This document shows positions 9,813-18,633 of a DNA stretch of 55,719 bases, one piece after another. Source of the stretch: Candidatus Aramenus sulfurataquae (GTDB taxonomy: Archaea > Thermoproteota > Thermoprotei_A > Sulfolobales > Sulfolobaceae); assembly GCA_000565255.1 (NCBI GenBank), contig ASRH01000008.1, forward strand, positions 1 through 55,719. The letters run 5' to 3'. The notes below the pieces were generated by a model. The model ran no database searches. It was not told the origin of the DNA and saw nothing but the letters and a program-made list of their open reading frames with translations. Each line of letters opens with the position of its first letter. The first letter of the stretch is position 1. The translations under genes and the position numbers were made by a program.

Positions 9813-11303
9813 GTGGTGTCCAAGAAGGTCAGGGAATACTTGGGAGACGACTTGCTGAGAGAGGTGTTCGAGGAGGGAGGGCTAGCGTACATAGCCGAGT
9901 TCGGCGATTACCTAGTTAACGACTTGAGGGATAACGGCGTGCAATCGTTGGTTGTGGCGAGCGAAAGGGAAAACAAGGAACTGGAGGACTTCCTGGAGAG
10001 AGTTGACGACTTCACTCCAATCCATCCCCTGTCCGTGGAGAGGGTCTACCTAGACTGGTTCCAGGGGAAAGAGCACGGGAAGGCACTTCTTCTGGCCTAC
10101 GCCTACAAGGCCTCCATGTCTTACTTAGCTAAGAGAGTACAGCCCTTGAGGAGGAAGAGCGTCTCCAGGAGGTCTTTGGTTAGGGGTAAGCTCTACTATT
10201 ACAAACCATACCCAGTCCTACAACAGGAAGTGCAGTTTGAGAGGGAGATGAATTACCTATCCTCCCTTTGTCCCTTAATCGAGAAGTCCTTTGAGGGTCC
10301 CCATGTTTCAGACCCAGAGAAGTGCTCTGCATGCGGCTTTTGCTCCGGTATGTCCTTCCTGGGTTACCTCGAGGTACCAAACTTCACGACAGACCAAGTA
10401 GTGCACTTCCTTAACGCCTTGAACAAGTACGCTCCGAGGGACAAGCCCGGCGTAGTGCTTTTCACGTGCAACAAGGCACTCAAGATACCAAAAGTGGAGA
10501 ACGCGTACGTCTACCCCTTAATCGCCCCGTGCGTGGCCTCAGTTCACGACTCCTTCTTGGCGTTAACTTACGCCACCGGCTTCTACCCCCTCGTGTACTC
10601 TCCTGACGGAGCTTGCGAGCTGAGGGACGTGGCAAAGCTCAGGGTAGAGGCGTCAATGAGGAAGTTCCCAGGGACCAAGGTTCCCTTCCCCTTCGCCCAA
10701 GACGAGGCTGAGGCCAGGGACTGGGCGGAGAAGCTATCCCGCATGCCGGTGCCCCAAGGCAAGCAGGTCCCGGAGGAACTGGTCATGGGCAGGAGCAGGA
10801 GAAGGGGGCTACTACTGTGGGCCATCAAGGAGACAACTGTGGAAGACGAAGAGGAGGAAGTGCCGGGAGTCTATAAGGTGGTAGTGGATCCCAACAAGTG
10901 CGTCCTATGTGGAGTGTGCGTGAGGTCCTGCCAGATGCTCGTCTTTGAGCAGATCTCCACTAGGGACTCCACCACCCTCTACCACGACATGTCCTATTGC
11001 ATAGGCTCCCAGAGGTGCATAAGGAACTGCCCTGAGAAGGCCATAACCCTTGTGGGTCTCTCTAAGATAAAGGACTTGAAGAAGACCGTAGCCTCCTCGA
11101 GCCAAGTGGTCAGGTGTAGGTACTGCGGCAAGCCCTTGGACTCCTATAGCCTCAAGAACAGGGTGAGCACAGTTTTGTCCTCCCTTGGGATAGACGACGT
11201 AGAGGACTACACGGACGTCTGCAACGACTGCAAACAAAAGTTATTAACCAAGAGGTGGGTAGAGAGGGTGTTGAAGAATGGACTTCGCGTTAACACTCGT
11301 TAA
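9813..11303 (+). CDS. Polyferredoxin-like electron-transfer protein with C-terminal zinc-ribbon-like motif (SreD-like)
   Basis: The 496-residue protein has a large N-terminal half without recognised domains, then C171/C174/C177 (an incomplete cluster motif), C363/C366/C369/C373 (a classic [4Fe-4S] motif) and C396/C401/C405 followed by P (a second, widened motif). C435/C438 and C470/C473 form a CxxC...CxxC pair like a zinc ribbon. There are no membrane segments. Translation starts at one of two adjacent GTG codons (9813 or 9816). The Acidianus sulfur reductase cluster includes a polyferredoxin, which supports a role in passing electrons to the reductase. The next gene overlaps the 3' end by 26 bases. 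Confidence 0.72.
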   Translation: MVSKKVREYLGDDLLREVFEEGGLAYIAEFGDYLVNDLRDNGVQSLVVASERENKELEDFLERVDDFTPIHPLSVERVYLDWFQGKEHGKALLLAYAYKASMSYLAKRVQPLRRKSVSRRSLVRGKLYYYKPYPVLQQEVQFEREMNYLSSLCPLIEKSFEGPHVSDPEKCSACGFCSGMSFLGYLEVPNFTTDQVVHFLNALNKYAPRDKPGVVLFTCNKALKIPKVENAYVYPLIAPCVASVHDSFLALTYATGFYPLVYSPDGACELRDVAKLRVEASMRKFPGTKVPFPFAQDEAEARDWAEKLSRMPVPQGKQVPEELVMGRSRRRGLLLWAIKETTVEDEEEEVPGVYKVVVDPNKCVLCGVCVRSCQMLVFEQISTRDSTTLYHDMSYCIGSQRCIRNCPEKAITLVGLSKIKDLKKTVASSSQVVRCRYCGKPLDSYSLKNRVSTVLSSLGIDDVEDYTDVCNDCKQKLLTKRWVERVLKNGLRVNTR

Positions 11304-11778
11304 CACCTTGGTGTACGTCCCAAACGCAAAGGAAATCCTAGAGACGGTGGAGAAAGCTAACGACTACTTTGACGTAGACTTAGACCCCAGGTCGGTGAGG
11401 GCAAAGGAGGACGCCTACTTCCTAGAGGAACTGTCTTACAGGGGAAGGATCTTCCTAGTAACCAACGTCAAGAAGTCGACCGCTATGAGGGTATTGGCCA
11501 GACTAAACTTGGACTCTTTCATCACTAGGGTGGTGTCTGCAGAAGAGGTAAAGAGCTTTACAACTTCCCCTAAGTTCTTCGACTACTTCTACAAGGTAAC
11601 TAACGCCAGAAGGGGGACGTACTTCGTCACCTCCAACAAGCTCTCCTTGGAGTCAGCTAGGAAAGCCGGGCTTACAGTGGTTTACCAAGAGGGAAACGTC
11701 CTAAGGAAACTCGTGGAGGCCACTGGCAAGAAATACGTGGAGTCTAAGATGGGAGACTCAGCCTTGAGGTGCACGTAA
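11278..11778 (+). CDS. HAD-like protein lacking the catalytic aspartates
   Basis: The 166-residue protein follows the order of a small HAD phosphatase but with degenerate motifs. Motif I appears as LTLVNTLV where DxDGTL is expected. Motif II is FLVTNV (T62), motif III is KSFTTSPKFF (a lysine at 92 or 99), and motif IV is YFVTSNKLSLESARKAGL where GDxxxD is expected. With neither nucleophile nor metal-binding aspartates, catalysis seems unlikely; a structural or sensing role is more plausible. It overlaps the polyferredoxin gene by 26 bases and shares a TAATG with the next gene, so all three are probably one transcript. Confidence 0.65.
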   Translation: MDFALTLVNTLVYVPNAKEILETVEKANDYFDVDLDPRSVRAKEDAYFLEELSYRGRIFLVTNVKKSTAMRVLARLNLDSFITRVVSAEEVKSFTTSPKFFDYFYKVTNARRGTYFVTSNKLSLESARKAGLTVVYQEGNVLRKLVEATGKKYVESKMGDSALRCT

Positions 11779-12176
11779 TGAACGAGAACGACATAGCCAA
11801 CTTGTTCACTGAGCTGGGAATGAAGGTGGAGAAGGGCAACGCCCCAGGGGTCTACACCCAGCTCATCATCTCACCACCCTTAGGGGATGGCCCCAAGGTC
11901 ACCGTCATTAGGCCCTCTTCCACTTCCAACTACTTCGTTGTCACAATGGTAATAGAGACAGACGAAGGAAGGCTAACCCCAAGTAAGGTAAGGGCAATAA
12001 CCACGGAGCTAGCGAAGATGAACGTGGAGGTGTACATGACCCCTCCAGACAAGCCTAGGCTAATACACATCGCGAAGATAATTTACGCCGAGGGTGCAAA
12101 CAAGAACGACGCTATAAACGCGGTAACGTTAGTGAAGAACGCGGGCATAGTGGCCTTCAACCTACTTGCGGATTGA
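11778..12176 (+). CDS. Small soluble protein, possibly YbjN/secretion-chaperone-like fold
   Basis: The 132-residue protein starts at the ATG of a TAATG junction with the previous gene; a GTG nine bases earlier is less likely. The pattern of an N-terminal helix, a five-strand-like middle and a C-terminal helix resembles the YbjN/DUF2299 type fold, a weak impression without motif proof. It has no cysteines and no membrane segment. It lies just before the membrane-anchor gene, so a role as assembly factor for the complex is possible. Confidence 0.6.
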   Translation: MNENDIANLFTELGMKVEKGNAPGVYTQLIISPPLGDGPKVTVIRPSSTSNYFVVTMVIETDEGRLTPSKVRAITTELAKMNVEVYMTPPDKPRLIHIAKIIYAEGANKNDAINAVTLVKNAGIVAFNLLAD

Positions 12177-12246
12177 AATATGTTCTTCCAGTAATATTAT
12201 AAAGCTGAAACTAATCTTTATTTATACTTTTGGAGGACTCACAGTC

Positions 12247-13287
12247 ATGGGACTATTTACTGCACCTGCTCCAGGCACTAGTTTCGGAGTCCAGGCGCCT
12301 ATACTGCAGATAAATCAGTACCCAGAGTGGGACGTGACCGTGGCCCTAGCGCTGTTCTTCACGGGATTAGGAGGCATGCTAATGGCAATAACTGGCCTCT
12401 TAGAGGTAACTGGGAAGTACCCTGGATTAGTGAAGAGGAACTCGGTGTTCGCCTTCATCTTCACAGCCCTGGCGCTAATCTTCTTCGACATACACCTAGG
12501 CAACCCAGAGAGGGGGTTCTTCGCCCCTATAAACGCCTTCCCCCAGATGGTCCACTCGTGGATGGCGAGGGGTATAGAGTTCGTAGGGGGCCTACTGCTA
12601 TTTACGTTCATATTCATGGCGTTGAAGGTAGTACTAAACAGTAAGAGCGTGGTCTTAAACTGGACGTTTGCAATCCTCGGCGTCCTCGCGGGGATATTCT
12701 CAACTACCTACAGCGGCTTCGAGCTCTCTGCGGCAACTGGCGTGCCCTTCTGGAACAACGGAGGCCTCCCAGCCCTCTTCCTTGCCTCCGGGACAGTGGG
12801 AGGGGCTGCGTGGAGCTACATAATGAGCTTTGTGGGTAGCGGAGAAGAGTGGATAAGGGCAAGGAGGCTAACAGCCAAGCTACTGGCTTACTCCACCATT
12901 GCAGAGCTAGCGACGTGGTTCCTGTTCGTGGCAAACGTCAACTTCATCAACGTCTTCGACGAAGTAGGCTACATCTACTTAGTAACTTCAGCCACCTTCG
13001 CCCTAGACCTAGTGTTGTTAGGCCTAGGCTTCGTTGTCCCAGGGATAGGGACGCTTATGATCTGGAGAGCTACTAAGGCTACCGGCGGCAATACGTTGAA
13101 CGACTTCTCCATGGCAATAAAAGTGGCTATATTGGTAGTGGCAGTCCTCGCACTAGTAGCAGGGTTCTTTACCAGAGCTGACGTGCTATTCGCTGGACAA
13201 TACGCGTACCAGTTAGCTCCTCTAACTCCATTCCAGTACACTTCGAACCAACCAGTACCAATTGGATCGTTCGGATGGAGAAGTTAA
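12247..13287 (+). CDS. sreC: Multi-pass membrane anchor subunit, NrfD/SreC-like quinone-interacting protein
   Basis: The protein has about 346 residues and eight to nine hydrophobic membrane segments with short loops, plus an FDIHLGNPERGFF-like loop that resembles the LGxPxR region of NrfD/PsrC-type anchors. Such subunits hold the molybdenum and ferredoxin subunits on the membrane and exchange electrons with quinone. The start was taken at MGLFT: a TTTATACTTT box about 26 bases upstream and a GGAGG stretch about 11 bases upstream both favour it over the longer frame opening at 12166. Size and company match the roughly 37 kDa anchor of the A. ambivalens sulfur reductase as I remember it. The symbol is provisional. 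Confidence 0.72.
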   Translation: MGLFTAPAPGTSFGVQAPILQINQYPEWDVTVALALFFTGLGGMLMAITGLLEVTGKYPGLVKRNSVFAFIFTALALIFFDIHLGNPERGFFAPINAFPQMVHSWMARGIEFVGGLLLFTFIFMALKVVLNSKSVVLNWTFAILGVLAGIFSTTYSGFELSAATGVPFWNNGGLPALFLASGTVGGAAWSYIMSFVGSGEEWIRARRLTAKLLAYSTIAELATWFLFVANVNFINVFDEVGYIYLVTSATFALDLVLLGLGFVVPGIGTLMIWRATKATGGNTLNDFSMAIKVAILVVAVLALVAGFFTRADVLFAGQYAYQLAPLTPFQYTSNQPVPIGSFGWRS

Positions 13288-13288
13288 G

Positions 13289-13318
13289 TTATTTTTATAC
13301 CTTTTCTTTCCTTTTTTA
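13289..13318 (+). terminator. Poly-T transcription end after the anchor gene
   Basis: Directly after the stop codon come several T runs (TTATTTTTATACCTTTTC and a later T6). Such U-tracts are the usual archaeal termination signal. No stable hairpin is visible. Confidence 0.45.
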
Positions 13319-13509
13319 GAACTCCTATCTTAGATAAGCTACTTTTGTTAAAAGGCAAAAAAAGGGTATGACTTGATTACTTATAGATGGTCATTCCCTC
13401 AATCTTTACCAGTCTCTTTTTCCTTAAGTTCCTCTCTTCAGCTATCCTAACTTTTTCGTAACACATATCATTATATAAGTTATTTTTCTAAATAATAAAT
13501 ATTTCTTGA

Positions 13510-14802
13510 TTATGTCTCCCTAAAGTATAGCTCCCGAGCCTTCTCTACCCTCTCCCTCCAGTCCACCACGGGCCTTGGGTACCCTGGGATCTCCCTAGAG
13601 TAAGCCTCGTGGATAACGTGGGACGGATAGTCCCTTAGCTCCTCCACCCACGTCTTAATGTACTTGGCCTCGGGGTCGAACTTCTTCTGCTGTTTCCAAG
13701 GGTCAAAGACCCTAAAGGTGTAGTCTACCCCAGTGGAAGCCACCCACTGCCAGTTCCCGTTGTTTACAGAGGGGTCGTAGTCTACTAACTTCTGCGCGAA
13801 GTACTTCTCTCCCCACCTCCAGTCCACAAGGAATACCTTAGTTAGCAGGAAGGCAGAGATCATCCTCACCCTGTTGTGCATGTAACCAGTGTTGTTCAGC
13901 TCTCTCATGCCTGCATCCACTATAGGGTACCCTGTCTTGCCCCTCTTCCAGAGCTCGAAGAGTACCCTGTCGTTCTCCCACTTTACGTCCTTGAACTTTG
14001 CCTTAAAAGGCTCTTGAAACACTCTCTCATTGTAGTAAGCTAAGAGGGTGTAGAAGTCCCTCCAGAAAAGTTGCCTCGTGAACGCCAAGTTTTCCCTTAA
14101 GGCGTAGTATACCTCCCTGGGAGACACTGTTCCGAACTTTAGGTGGGGGGACAAGTAGCTCACGTTTCCCTCTGCTGGGTAGTCCCTTCTAGAGTAGTCT
14201 ATGTGCTTAGCCCTCTCCACAAGGTACAGCCCCTCCTTCCTCCCCCCTTTGAATCTGCCTGCAGGCTGTGGCTCCGGTAACTCCGCCTCCTCCATCAACT
14301 TCCCAGTGAAGAAGTTCTTGTAATCGTTCTTCACGGGCTCTCTAACCTTTAACCCCTTGACGTGGTTGTAAAAGGAGGTGAAGTTGCTGAACCCCTTAAA
14401 CTCGGCCTTTGGCGTGAGGAGGTAGTCCTCGAAAGAGCGGAAGGCCTTCCCCTTCCTCTTGCACGCCTCCGCTATTGCCAAGTCCCTCATCTTGCTGAAC
14501 GGCGTGTAGTCCTCGTTCAAGTAAACTGCCTCTACCTTGTCCAGAAGCTTGGCTATAACCTCCTCAGCTATCCCCTTAAAGACAAAGAGCTTACCTCCCT
14601 TGTCCCTTATCTCCTGGTCTAGCTCCCTGAGGGAGTTGAACATGAAGGTCAAGGCCTTCTCAGACTTATACTCATTGTTCTCAACTTGCCTAGGGTCTAT
14701 TACGAAGATTGGGGCCACCTGTTCGCATTCTCTCATAGCTGAGATGAGGCCAGTGTTGTCGTCAAGCCTCAAGTCCCTTCTAAACACAAAGGCGCAAAGC
14801 AC
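13510..14802 (-). CDS. phr: Deoxyribodipyrimidine photolyase
   Basis: The 430-residue protein opens with CAFVFRRDLRLDDNTGL, the N-terminal antenna domain of photolyases. Its C-terminal FAD-binding half contains GYPIVDAGMREL, TGYMHNRVRM and NNGNWQWVASTGVD, the conserved flavin and DNA-binding segments. It repairs UV-induced cyclobutane pyrimidine dimers using blue light. Full length for a class I enzyme. It starts at a GTG; a TTTTTAACT box about 26 bases upstream on the minus strand supports a leaderless message. It stands alone, convergent with the redox cluster. Confidence 0.95.
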   Translation of the reverse strand: MLCAFVFRRDLRLDDNTGLISAMRECEQVAPIFVIDPRQVENNEYKSEKALTFMFNSLRELDQEIRDKGGKLFVFKGIAEEVIAKLLDKVEAVYLNEDYTPFSKMRDLAIAEACKRKGKAFRSFEDYLLTPKAEFKGFSNFTSFYNHVKGLKVREPVKNDYKNFFTGKLMEEAELPEPQPAGRFKGGRKEGLYLVERAKHIDYSRRDYPAEGNVSYLSPHLKFGTVSPREVYYALRENLAFTRQLFWRDFYTLLAYYNERVFQEPFKAKFKDVKWENDRVLFELWKRGKTGYPIVDAGMRELNNTGYMHNRVRMISAFLLTKVFLVDWRWGEKYFAQKLVDYDPSVNNGNWQWVASTGVDYTFRVFDPWKQQKKFDPEAKYIKTWVEELRDYPSHVIHEAYSREIPGYPRPVVDWRERVEKARELYFRET

Positions 14803-14881
14803 ACGAAAGAAGGGAGGGATAAGTTAAAAATCGCTGTTAACTTTGGACTAACGAATTGACGCTATCCATTTGCTGCTCTAG

Positions 14882-15265
14882 TTACTCCACCTCGTACGTT
14901 ATTTCCATCTTTTCCTTCATGCTCTGGTAAATGGGGCAATTCTCCTTTACCCCCTCAGCTATCCACTTAGCGAACTCCTCGTCGCACTTCGCAGCGCAGA
15001 TCTCAACCACGATCCTCTCGAAAACGTAGTTCCCGGCTAACATTGCTATGGGGTTAAGCTTGTACCTAGCCACTACTTTTAGCTCCGCGTCTTCCTTCTT
15101 GCTCTCCGCCAATTGGGTAGAGGCCAAGTAAATGCAGTGGGGAATTGAAATTAGGAAAGCCATTAAGGGTCCCCTGGCGTAAAGCTCTATTGCCTTCCTC
15201 TTCTCCTTACCCAAGATGACGTCGGGGTTCTGGGGATTCCCGCTTAAAGTTATTGTTAATTCCAT
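14882..15265 (-). CDS. OsmC-family protein
   Basis: The 127-residue protein fits the OsmC/Ohr family in size and pattern: an N-terminal strand region, a central helix AFLISIPHCIYLAS with one conserved cysteine, and a C-terminal VEICAAKCDEEFAKWI-like helix with CP in ENCPIYQSM. The family reduces organic hydroperoxides through a cysteine pair or has related thiol chemistry. The gene follows the aldo/keto reductase by 23 bases on the same strand, so a joint stress-response transcript is plausible. Confidence 0.75.
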   Translation of the reverse strand: MELTITLSGNPQNPDVILGKEKRKAIELYARGPLMAFLISIPHCIYLASTQLAESKKEDAELKVVARYKLNPIAMLAGNYVFERIVVEICAAKCDEEFAKWIAEGVKENCPIYQSMKEKMEITYEVE

Positions 15266-15288
15266 AAAAAATGATAATATCGCGTATT

Positions 15289-16080
15289 TTAAAATCTTCC
15301 CCTCAAGTACTCCTCGTCTTCCTTGGATAGGGAGAAGCTCAAGGCCTCTAAGGCCTCGTCTAAGTGGGCCTTGTTAGATGCCTTGGGTATGGGGATTGAT
15401 CTCTTCATCAAGTAGTTTAACGCTATGGCTGAGGGAGGTTTCCCGTACTTCTTTGCTAGCTCAACTACCCTCTTGTCCTTGATTACCTTACCCTGTGCAA
15501 GTGGAGAGTAAGCTATTACGTGCACTCCCTGGGACTGGCAGTAGGGAATTAACTCCCTTTCTGGAGAGAGGTTGTACAAGTTGTACTCCACCTCGTCTGC
15601 CTCGATCTTTGCGTACTTTTGCGCCTCCTTTAGTAGGGGAAGGTCGAAGTTGCTAACGCCGACACACCTAACCAAGTTCTCCTCCTTTAACTTCTCCATT
15701 GCCGAGAGGGTCTCGGAGAGCGGGACCTCGCTGCTGGGCCAGTGGATTAAGTAGAGGTCTATGTACTCTACCTGCAACCTCCTTAAACTAGCCTTTGCCG
15801 AGTTAATGACGTCGTTGTACCTTAAGTGGTTTGGCCAGACCTTAGTAATGATCACGATTTCCTCCCTGTCGAAACCCTTGATTGCCCTGCCCACTAGCTC
15901 CTCCGCGTGTCCCCCTCCGTACATCTCCGCTGTGTCAATTATCCTTATGCCCCTCGAGAGGGCGTACCTTATCGCCTCAACGTCTTCTTGATCTCTTTCG
16001 TAGCTGGGGGAGAAGTAGCCCCCGCCCATTTTCCAAGTGCCTAAGCCGAGGGGCGGTACTTCCTTTCCACAGAGCTTCAT
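15289..16080 (-). CDS. Aldo/keto reductase
   Basis: The 263-residue TIM-barrel enzyme has the family tetrad in context: D and Y in IIDTAEMYGGGHAEE, K in VIITKVWPNH and H in YLIHWPSSE. The C-terminal PIPKAS segment is the NADPH-binding loop. It reduces aldehydes or ketones with NAD(P)H; the true substrate cannot be read from sequence. Length is slightly short but normal for prokaryotic members. The OsmC gene lies immediately downstream. Confidence 0.92.
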   Translation of the reverse strand: MKLCGKEVPPLGLGTWKMGGGYFSPSYERDQEDVEAIRYALSRGIRIIDTAEMYGGGHAEELVGRAIKGFDREEIVIITKVWPNHLRYNDVINSAKASLRRLQVEYIDLYLIHWPSSEVPLSETLSAMEKLKEENLVRCVGVSNFDLPLLKEAQKYAKIEADEVEYNLYNLSPERELIPYCQSQGVHVIAYSPLAQGKVIKDKRVVELAKKYGKPPSAIALNYLMKRSIPIPKASNKAHLDEALEALSFSLSKEDEEYLRGRF

Positions 16081-16124
16081 GTGTAGTATTTCGAGAACGA
16101 CTAGATATACTTATCTCAACTACT

Positions 16125-17180
16125 TCAGCACTTCTCTAGCTGGATTGCCCTCTCCTCGAAGTCCGGGGTCAAGGACATAGTGCCTAGGATAACCCCGTCA
16201 GCCTCCTCCGCCCTAGACAAGAACTTCACCGCTTTTTCCTCAACGTCTAGGAGGAGGCCAGCTCCTACCACCTTTCCCTTCCTCACTACGCCTAACAACG
16301 CTCCCCTTAGCGCCCTTACGTCGATCCTATATCCAACGCAGGGAGTTTCATCCACTAGCTGTACGTAATCCCCCCAGGCGTTTAGCAGGACGTCGGAGAC
16401 CCTTTCCCCGAGGAAGTCCTCTAGGGGGATTAAGTGAACCCTCCCCTGACTAAAGTACTCCCTGAACTTCTGCGCCCTGTTCTTCCTCCTCCTCTCAGGA
16501 TCCTTTGAGAGACCAACGCCTTTAACTGCTACCGCCCTCTGCCTATATGGGGAGGGGAGCTTCTCCCTTATCCTTTCATCGAAGACCACGACGAAGTCCG
16601 GGTCTACTCTTAAGGTGAGCTCGAACTTGTGTAGCATTGCCTTAACTCCCTTGAACCAGCCGTCCGTGTCAACAATTATCAGCCTCTCCTTACCCCTGCT
16701 AACTAAGGACGAAACGAGGTTTGCGTGTAGTCTATAGTTGAGGGAAGGGGTTATTCCACCAAAAAACTCCAGCTCCTCTGCCTTGGCCTCCAGCGTTAAC
16801 CTCTTCCCTGACAACTTCGTTGAGGCTATGAACCCCGGGAGGAAGAGGGAGGACTGCCCCACGTCCCCGTCCACAAAGTAGGAGGCGGAGAGGTTTGATA
16901 GGAGGGTAGAAAAGTAGGTCTTGCCAGAGTCGATAGCTCCCAACACGAGAACCCTCCCCCCAGAACGAGCGATCTCCTCTGCCACCTTTTCCCAGCCTAG
17001 ATTAACCTCCCCTAGGGCCCTGCAGTCCGTCTGGAACTTTGTGTTATCCTCTACCACGACGGTGAATGTCCTTGGAGGTAGTTTTAGTTCTTCTCCCTTC
17101 TCCACTGGTATCCCCACGACCTTGACCCTCCCCTCCAACACCTTAATGACGCAAGGTCCCTCTACTACCACTTCCCTCAT
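16125..17180 (-). CDS. Polynucleotide 5'-hydroxyl kinase, Clp1/Grc3 family
   Basis: The 351-residue protein has an N-terminal beta domain, then a P-loop GAIDSGKTYF (about residues 81-90), a DGDVGQSSLF segment and IVDTDGWFKG, the pattern of archaeal and eukaryal Clp1/Nol9 RNA kinases. These transfer the ATP gamma-phosphate to RNA or DNA 5'-OH ends and act in RNA processing or repair. The C-terminal domain (residues 265-351) resembles the family lid region. It is divergent from the TatD-like gene, with only 33 bases between starts. Confidence 0.88.
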   Translation of the reverse strand: MREVVVEGPCVIKVLEGRVKVVGIPVEKGEELKLPPRTFTVVVEDNTKFQTDCRALGEVNLGWEKVAEEIARSGGRVLVLGAIDSGKTYFSTLLSNLSASYFVDGDVGQSSLFLPGFIASTKLSGKRLTLEAKAEELEFFGGITPSLNYRLHANLVSSLVSRGKERLIIVDTDGWFKGVKAMLHKFELTLRVDPDFVVVFDERIREKLPSPYRQRAVAVKGVGLSKDPERRRKNRAQKFREYFSQGRVHLIPLEDFLGERVSDVLLNAWGDYVQLVDETPCVGYRIDVRALRGALLGVVRKGKVVGAGLLLDVEEKAVKFLSRAEEADGVILGTMSLTPDFEERAIQLEKC

Positions 17181-17213
17181 AGGTTATTACCCTCCTTCCA
17201 GAATTAAAAAGAC

Positions 17214-17858
17214 GTGAGAAGGTTTATAGATGCCAACACACACTACGGCATAGAGCTCTACAAGTACACGGTTACGCCTAGGACTGAGGATGGAGACGTG
17301 GTGGTGGAGAAGGTTGTGCTGAACCCCCTCTACAAATACGCGTGCGAATGTTGTGTGGACGGCTTTTACCAACAGTACTTGTGGGCACGTGACAAGGGAG
17401 ACAAGTTCCTGAGGCTTGGGATATACAACCCTAGGTGCAGGGTGCCCGTAGAGACTGAGATAAGGAGGCAACTGGAGAGGGGTGTAATAGGGTTTGTGCT
17501 AAGCCCTCCCCATCACGGCTTTTCCCTCCTTGATGGGAGGCTAAACTTTTTGTACAAGGCAGTGGAGAAGGAGAGGCTACTCCTATTTTTACATGGGGCA
17601 AAAAGGGAGGAATTGGAGGGGTTGCTCTCCACGTGGGAGTTGAAAATCCTCTTGCTTTATCCGTCCTTTACGTTGGACGACAAGAGGGTGTACTACGTAG
17701 TTGGTAGCAAGGAGGAGGCCTCTAGGTTCCCAAGGGAGAGGTCAGTCTACGGTAGTGACTCCCCCTATAGGGGAGTTGAGCTGTTGGAATCCGCTAAGGA
17801 GTTCCCCTACGACGAGGCAGTCGCGCACAAGAACTTCGAGAGGTTATTGTTCCTCTAA
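17214..17858 (+). CDS. TatD-like metal-dependent hydrolase
   Basis: The 214-residue protein begins RRFIDANTHYG, a D/H metal-binding strand typical of TatD and related amidohydrolases, and later has LLFLHGAK and VYGSDSPYRG, which correspond to the family's distal His and Asp motifs. It is shorter than the typical 260 residues. The first motif is NTH instead of the usual DxHxH, so metal binding may differ. A GTG start is used. The family includes 3'-5' DNases; the real substrate is unknown. Confidence 0.7.
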   Translation: MRRFIDANTHYGIELYKYTVTPRTEDGDVVVEKVVLNPLYKYACECCVDGFYQQYLWARDKGDKFLRLGIYNPRCRVPVETEIRRQLERGVIGFVLSPPHHGFSLLDGRLNFLYKAVEKERLLLFLHGAKREELEGLLSTWELKILLLYPSFTLDDKRVYYVVGSKEEASRFPRERSVYGSDSPYRGVELLESAKEFPYDEAVAHKNFERLLFL

Positions 17859-17959
17859 CGCCTTCCTTAGAGCGCTAACGTTTCTCTTGAAAGGCCTCAA
17901 GTACTGAGAGGATTCTTCATGGACGCAAACTTTTCCATCTTTTCTCTCGCGATTTTACG

Positions 17960-18385
17960 CTATAGCTTATCAAACATGCTATCGTAAGGCCTTGCGAACG
18001 TGGGCTCCCAACCTTTTGGTACTTCGCCCACCTCAAGTGTCAAGTCCTTAAAGTAGGGGTAAACCCTTTCCTCCTCCAAGAAGGTGTGGAGAGACATCAT
18101 CTCCGAAAGTAGACTCAAGTGGTTAAAGTTAGGGTACTCCTCTTTCAGAATGTCGTTGAAGAGGTTCCAGATCACTACGTGCTGATACATCAATGTCCTA
18201 ATCAACGGCTTCTCCTCTATTCTAGGAAACACGTATTCTTCTTCCGCGTATATGTGAAACTTGGTCACTTCAAATAGGTGAGCTAACGTTACCCTTATTT
18301 TCTCTACGTCGTGAAATGTCAGCTCCTTTAGAGACTTCTTCACAAAGAAGTGATCATCCTTTAGCTCATGAATTGATGTCCTCAT
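17960..18385 (-). CDS. Hemerythrin HHE-domain protein
   Basis: The 141-residue four-helix protein has the spaced metal ligands of the family: H6 and H12 (HELKDDHFF), HIYAEEEYVFPRIE in the second helix, HVVIWN in the third and HTFLEEERVYPYF in the fourth. These bind a di-iron centre that senses or carries oxygen or nitric oxide. It stands alone. No signal or membrane segment. Confidence 0.85.
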   Translation of the reverse strand: MRTSIHELKDDHFFVKKSLKELTFHDVEKIRVTLAHLFEVTKFHIYAEEEYVFPRIEEKPLIRTLMYQHVVIWNLFNDILKEEYPNFNHLSLLSEMMSLHTFLEEERVYPYFKDLTLEVGEVPKGWEPTFARPYDSMFDKL

Positions 18386-18633
18386 TCACTCTCCTCGATC
18401 TCATACTTTGTTTCACGATGCAATATATAATTTATTGCCGTTGTCAGTAAGTAAGCATCTTTACGTGCGAACAAATAACAACAGGGTTAATACCGTGTAC
18501 TTAGAATTGTGCCAATTTAAAAAGCAGGGCTAGGTATAGTGGATTCAATTAAGATTCAATAGAGTGCTTAGGCTAGATGCAGAGAACATGTGGCCTATAG
18601 TGTTAGTGGTCAGAGGCTAGACCACCCTCGCAG

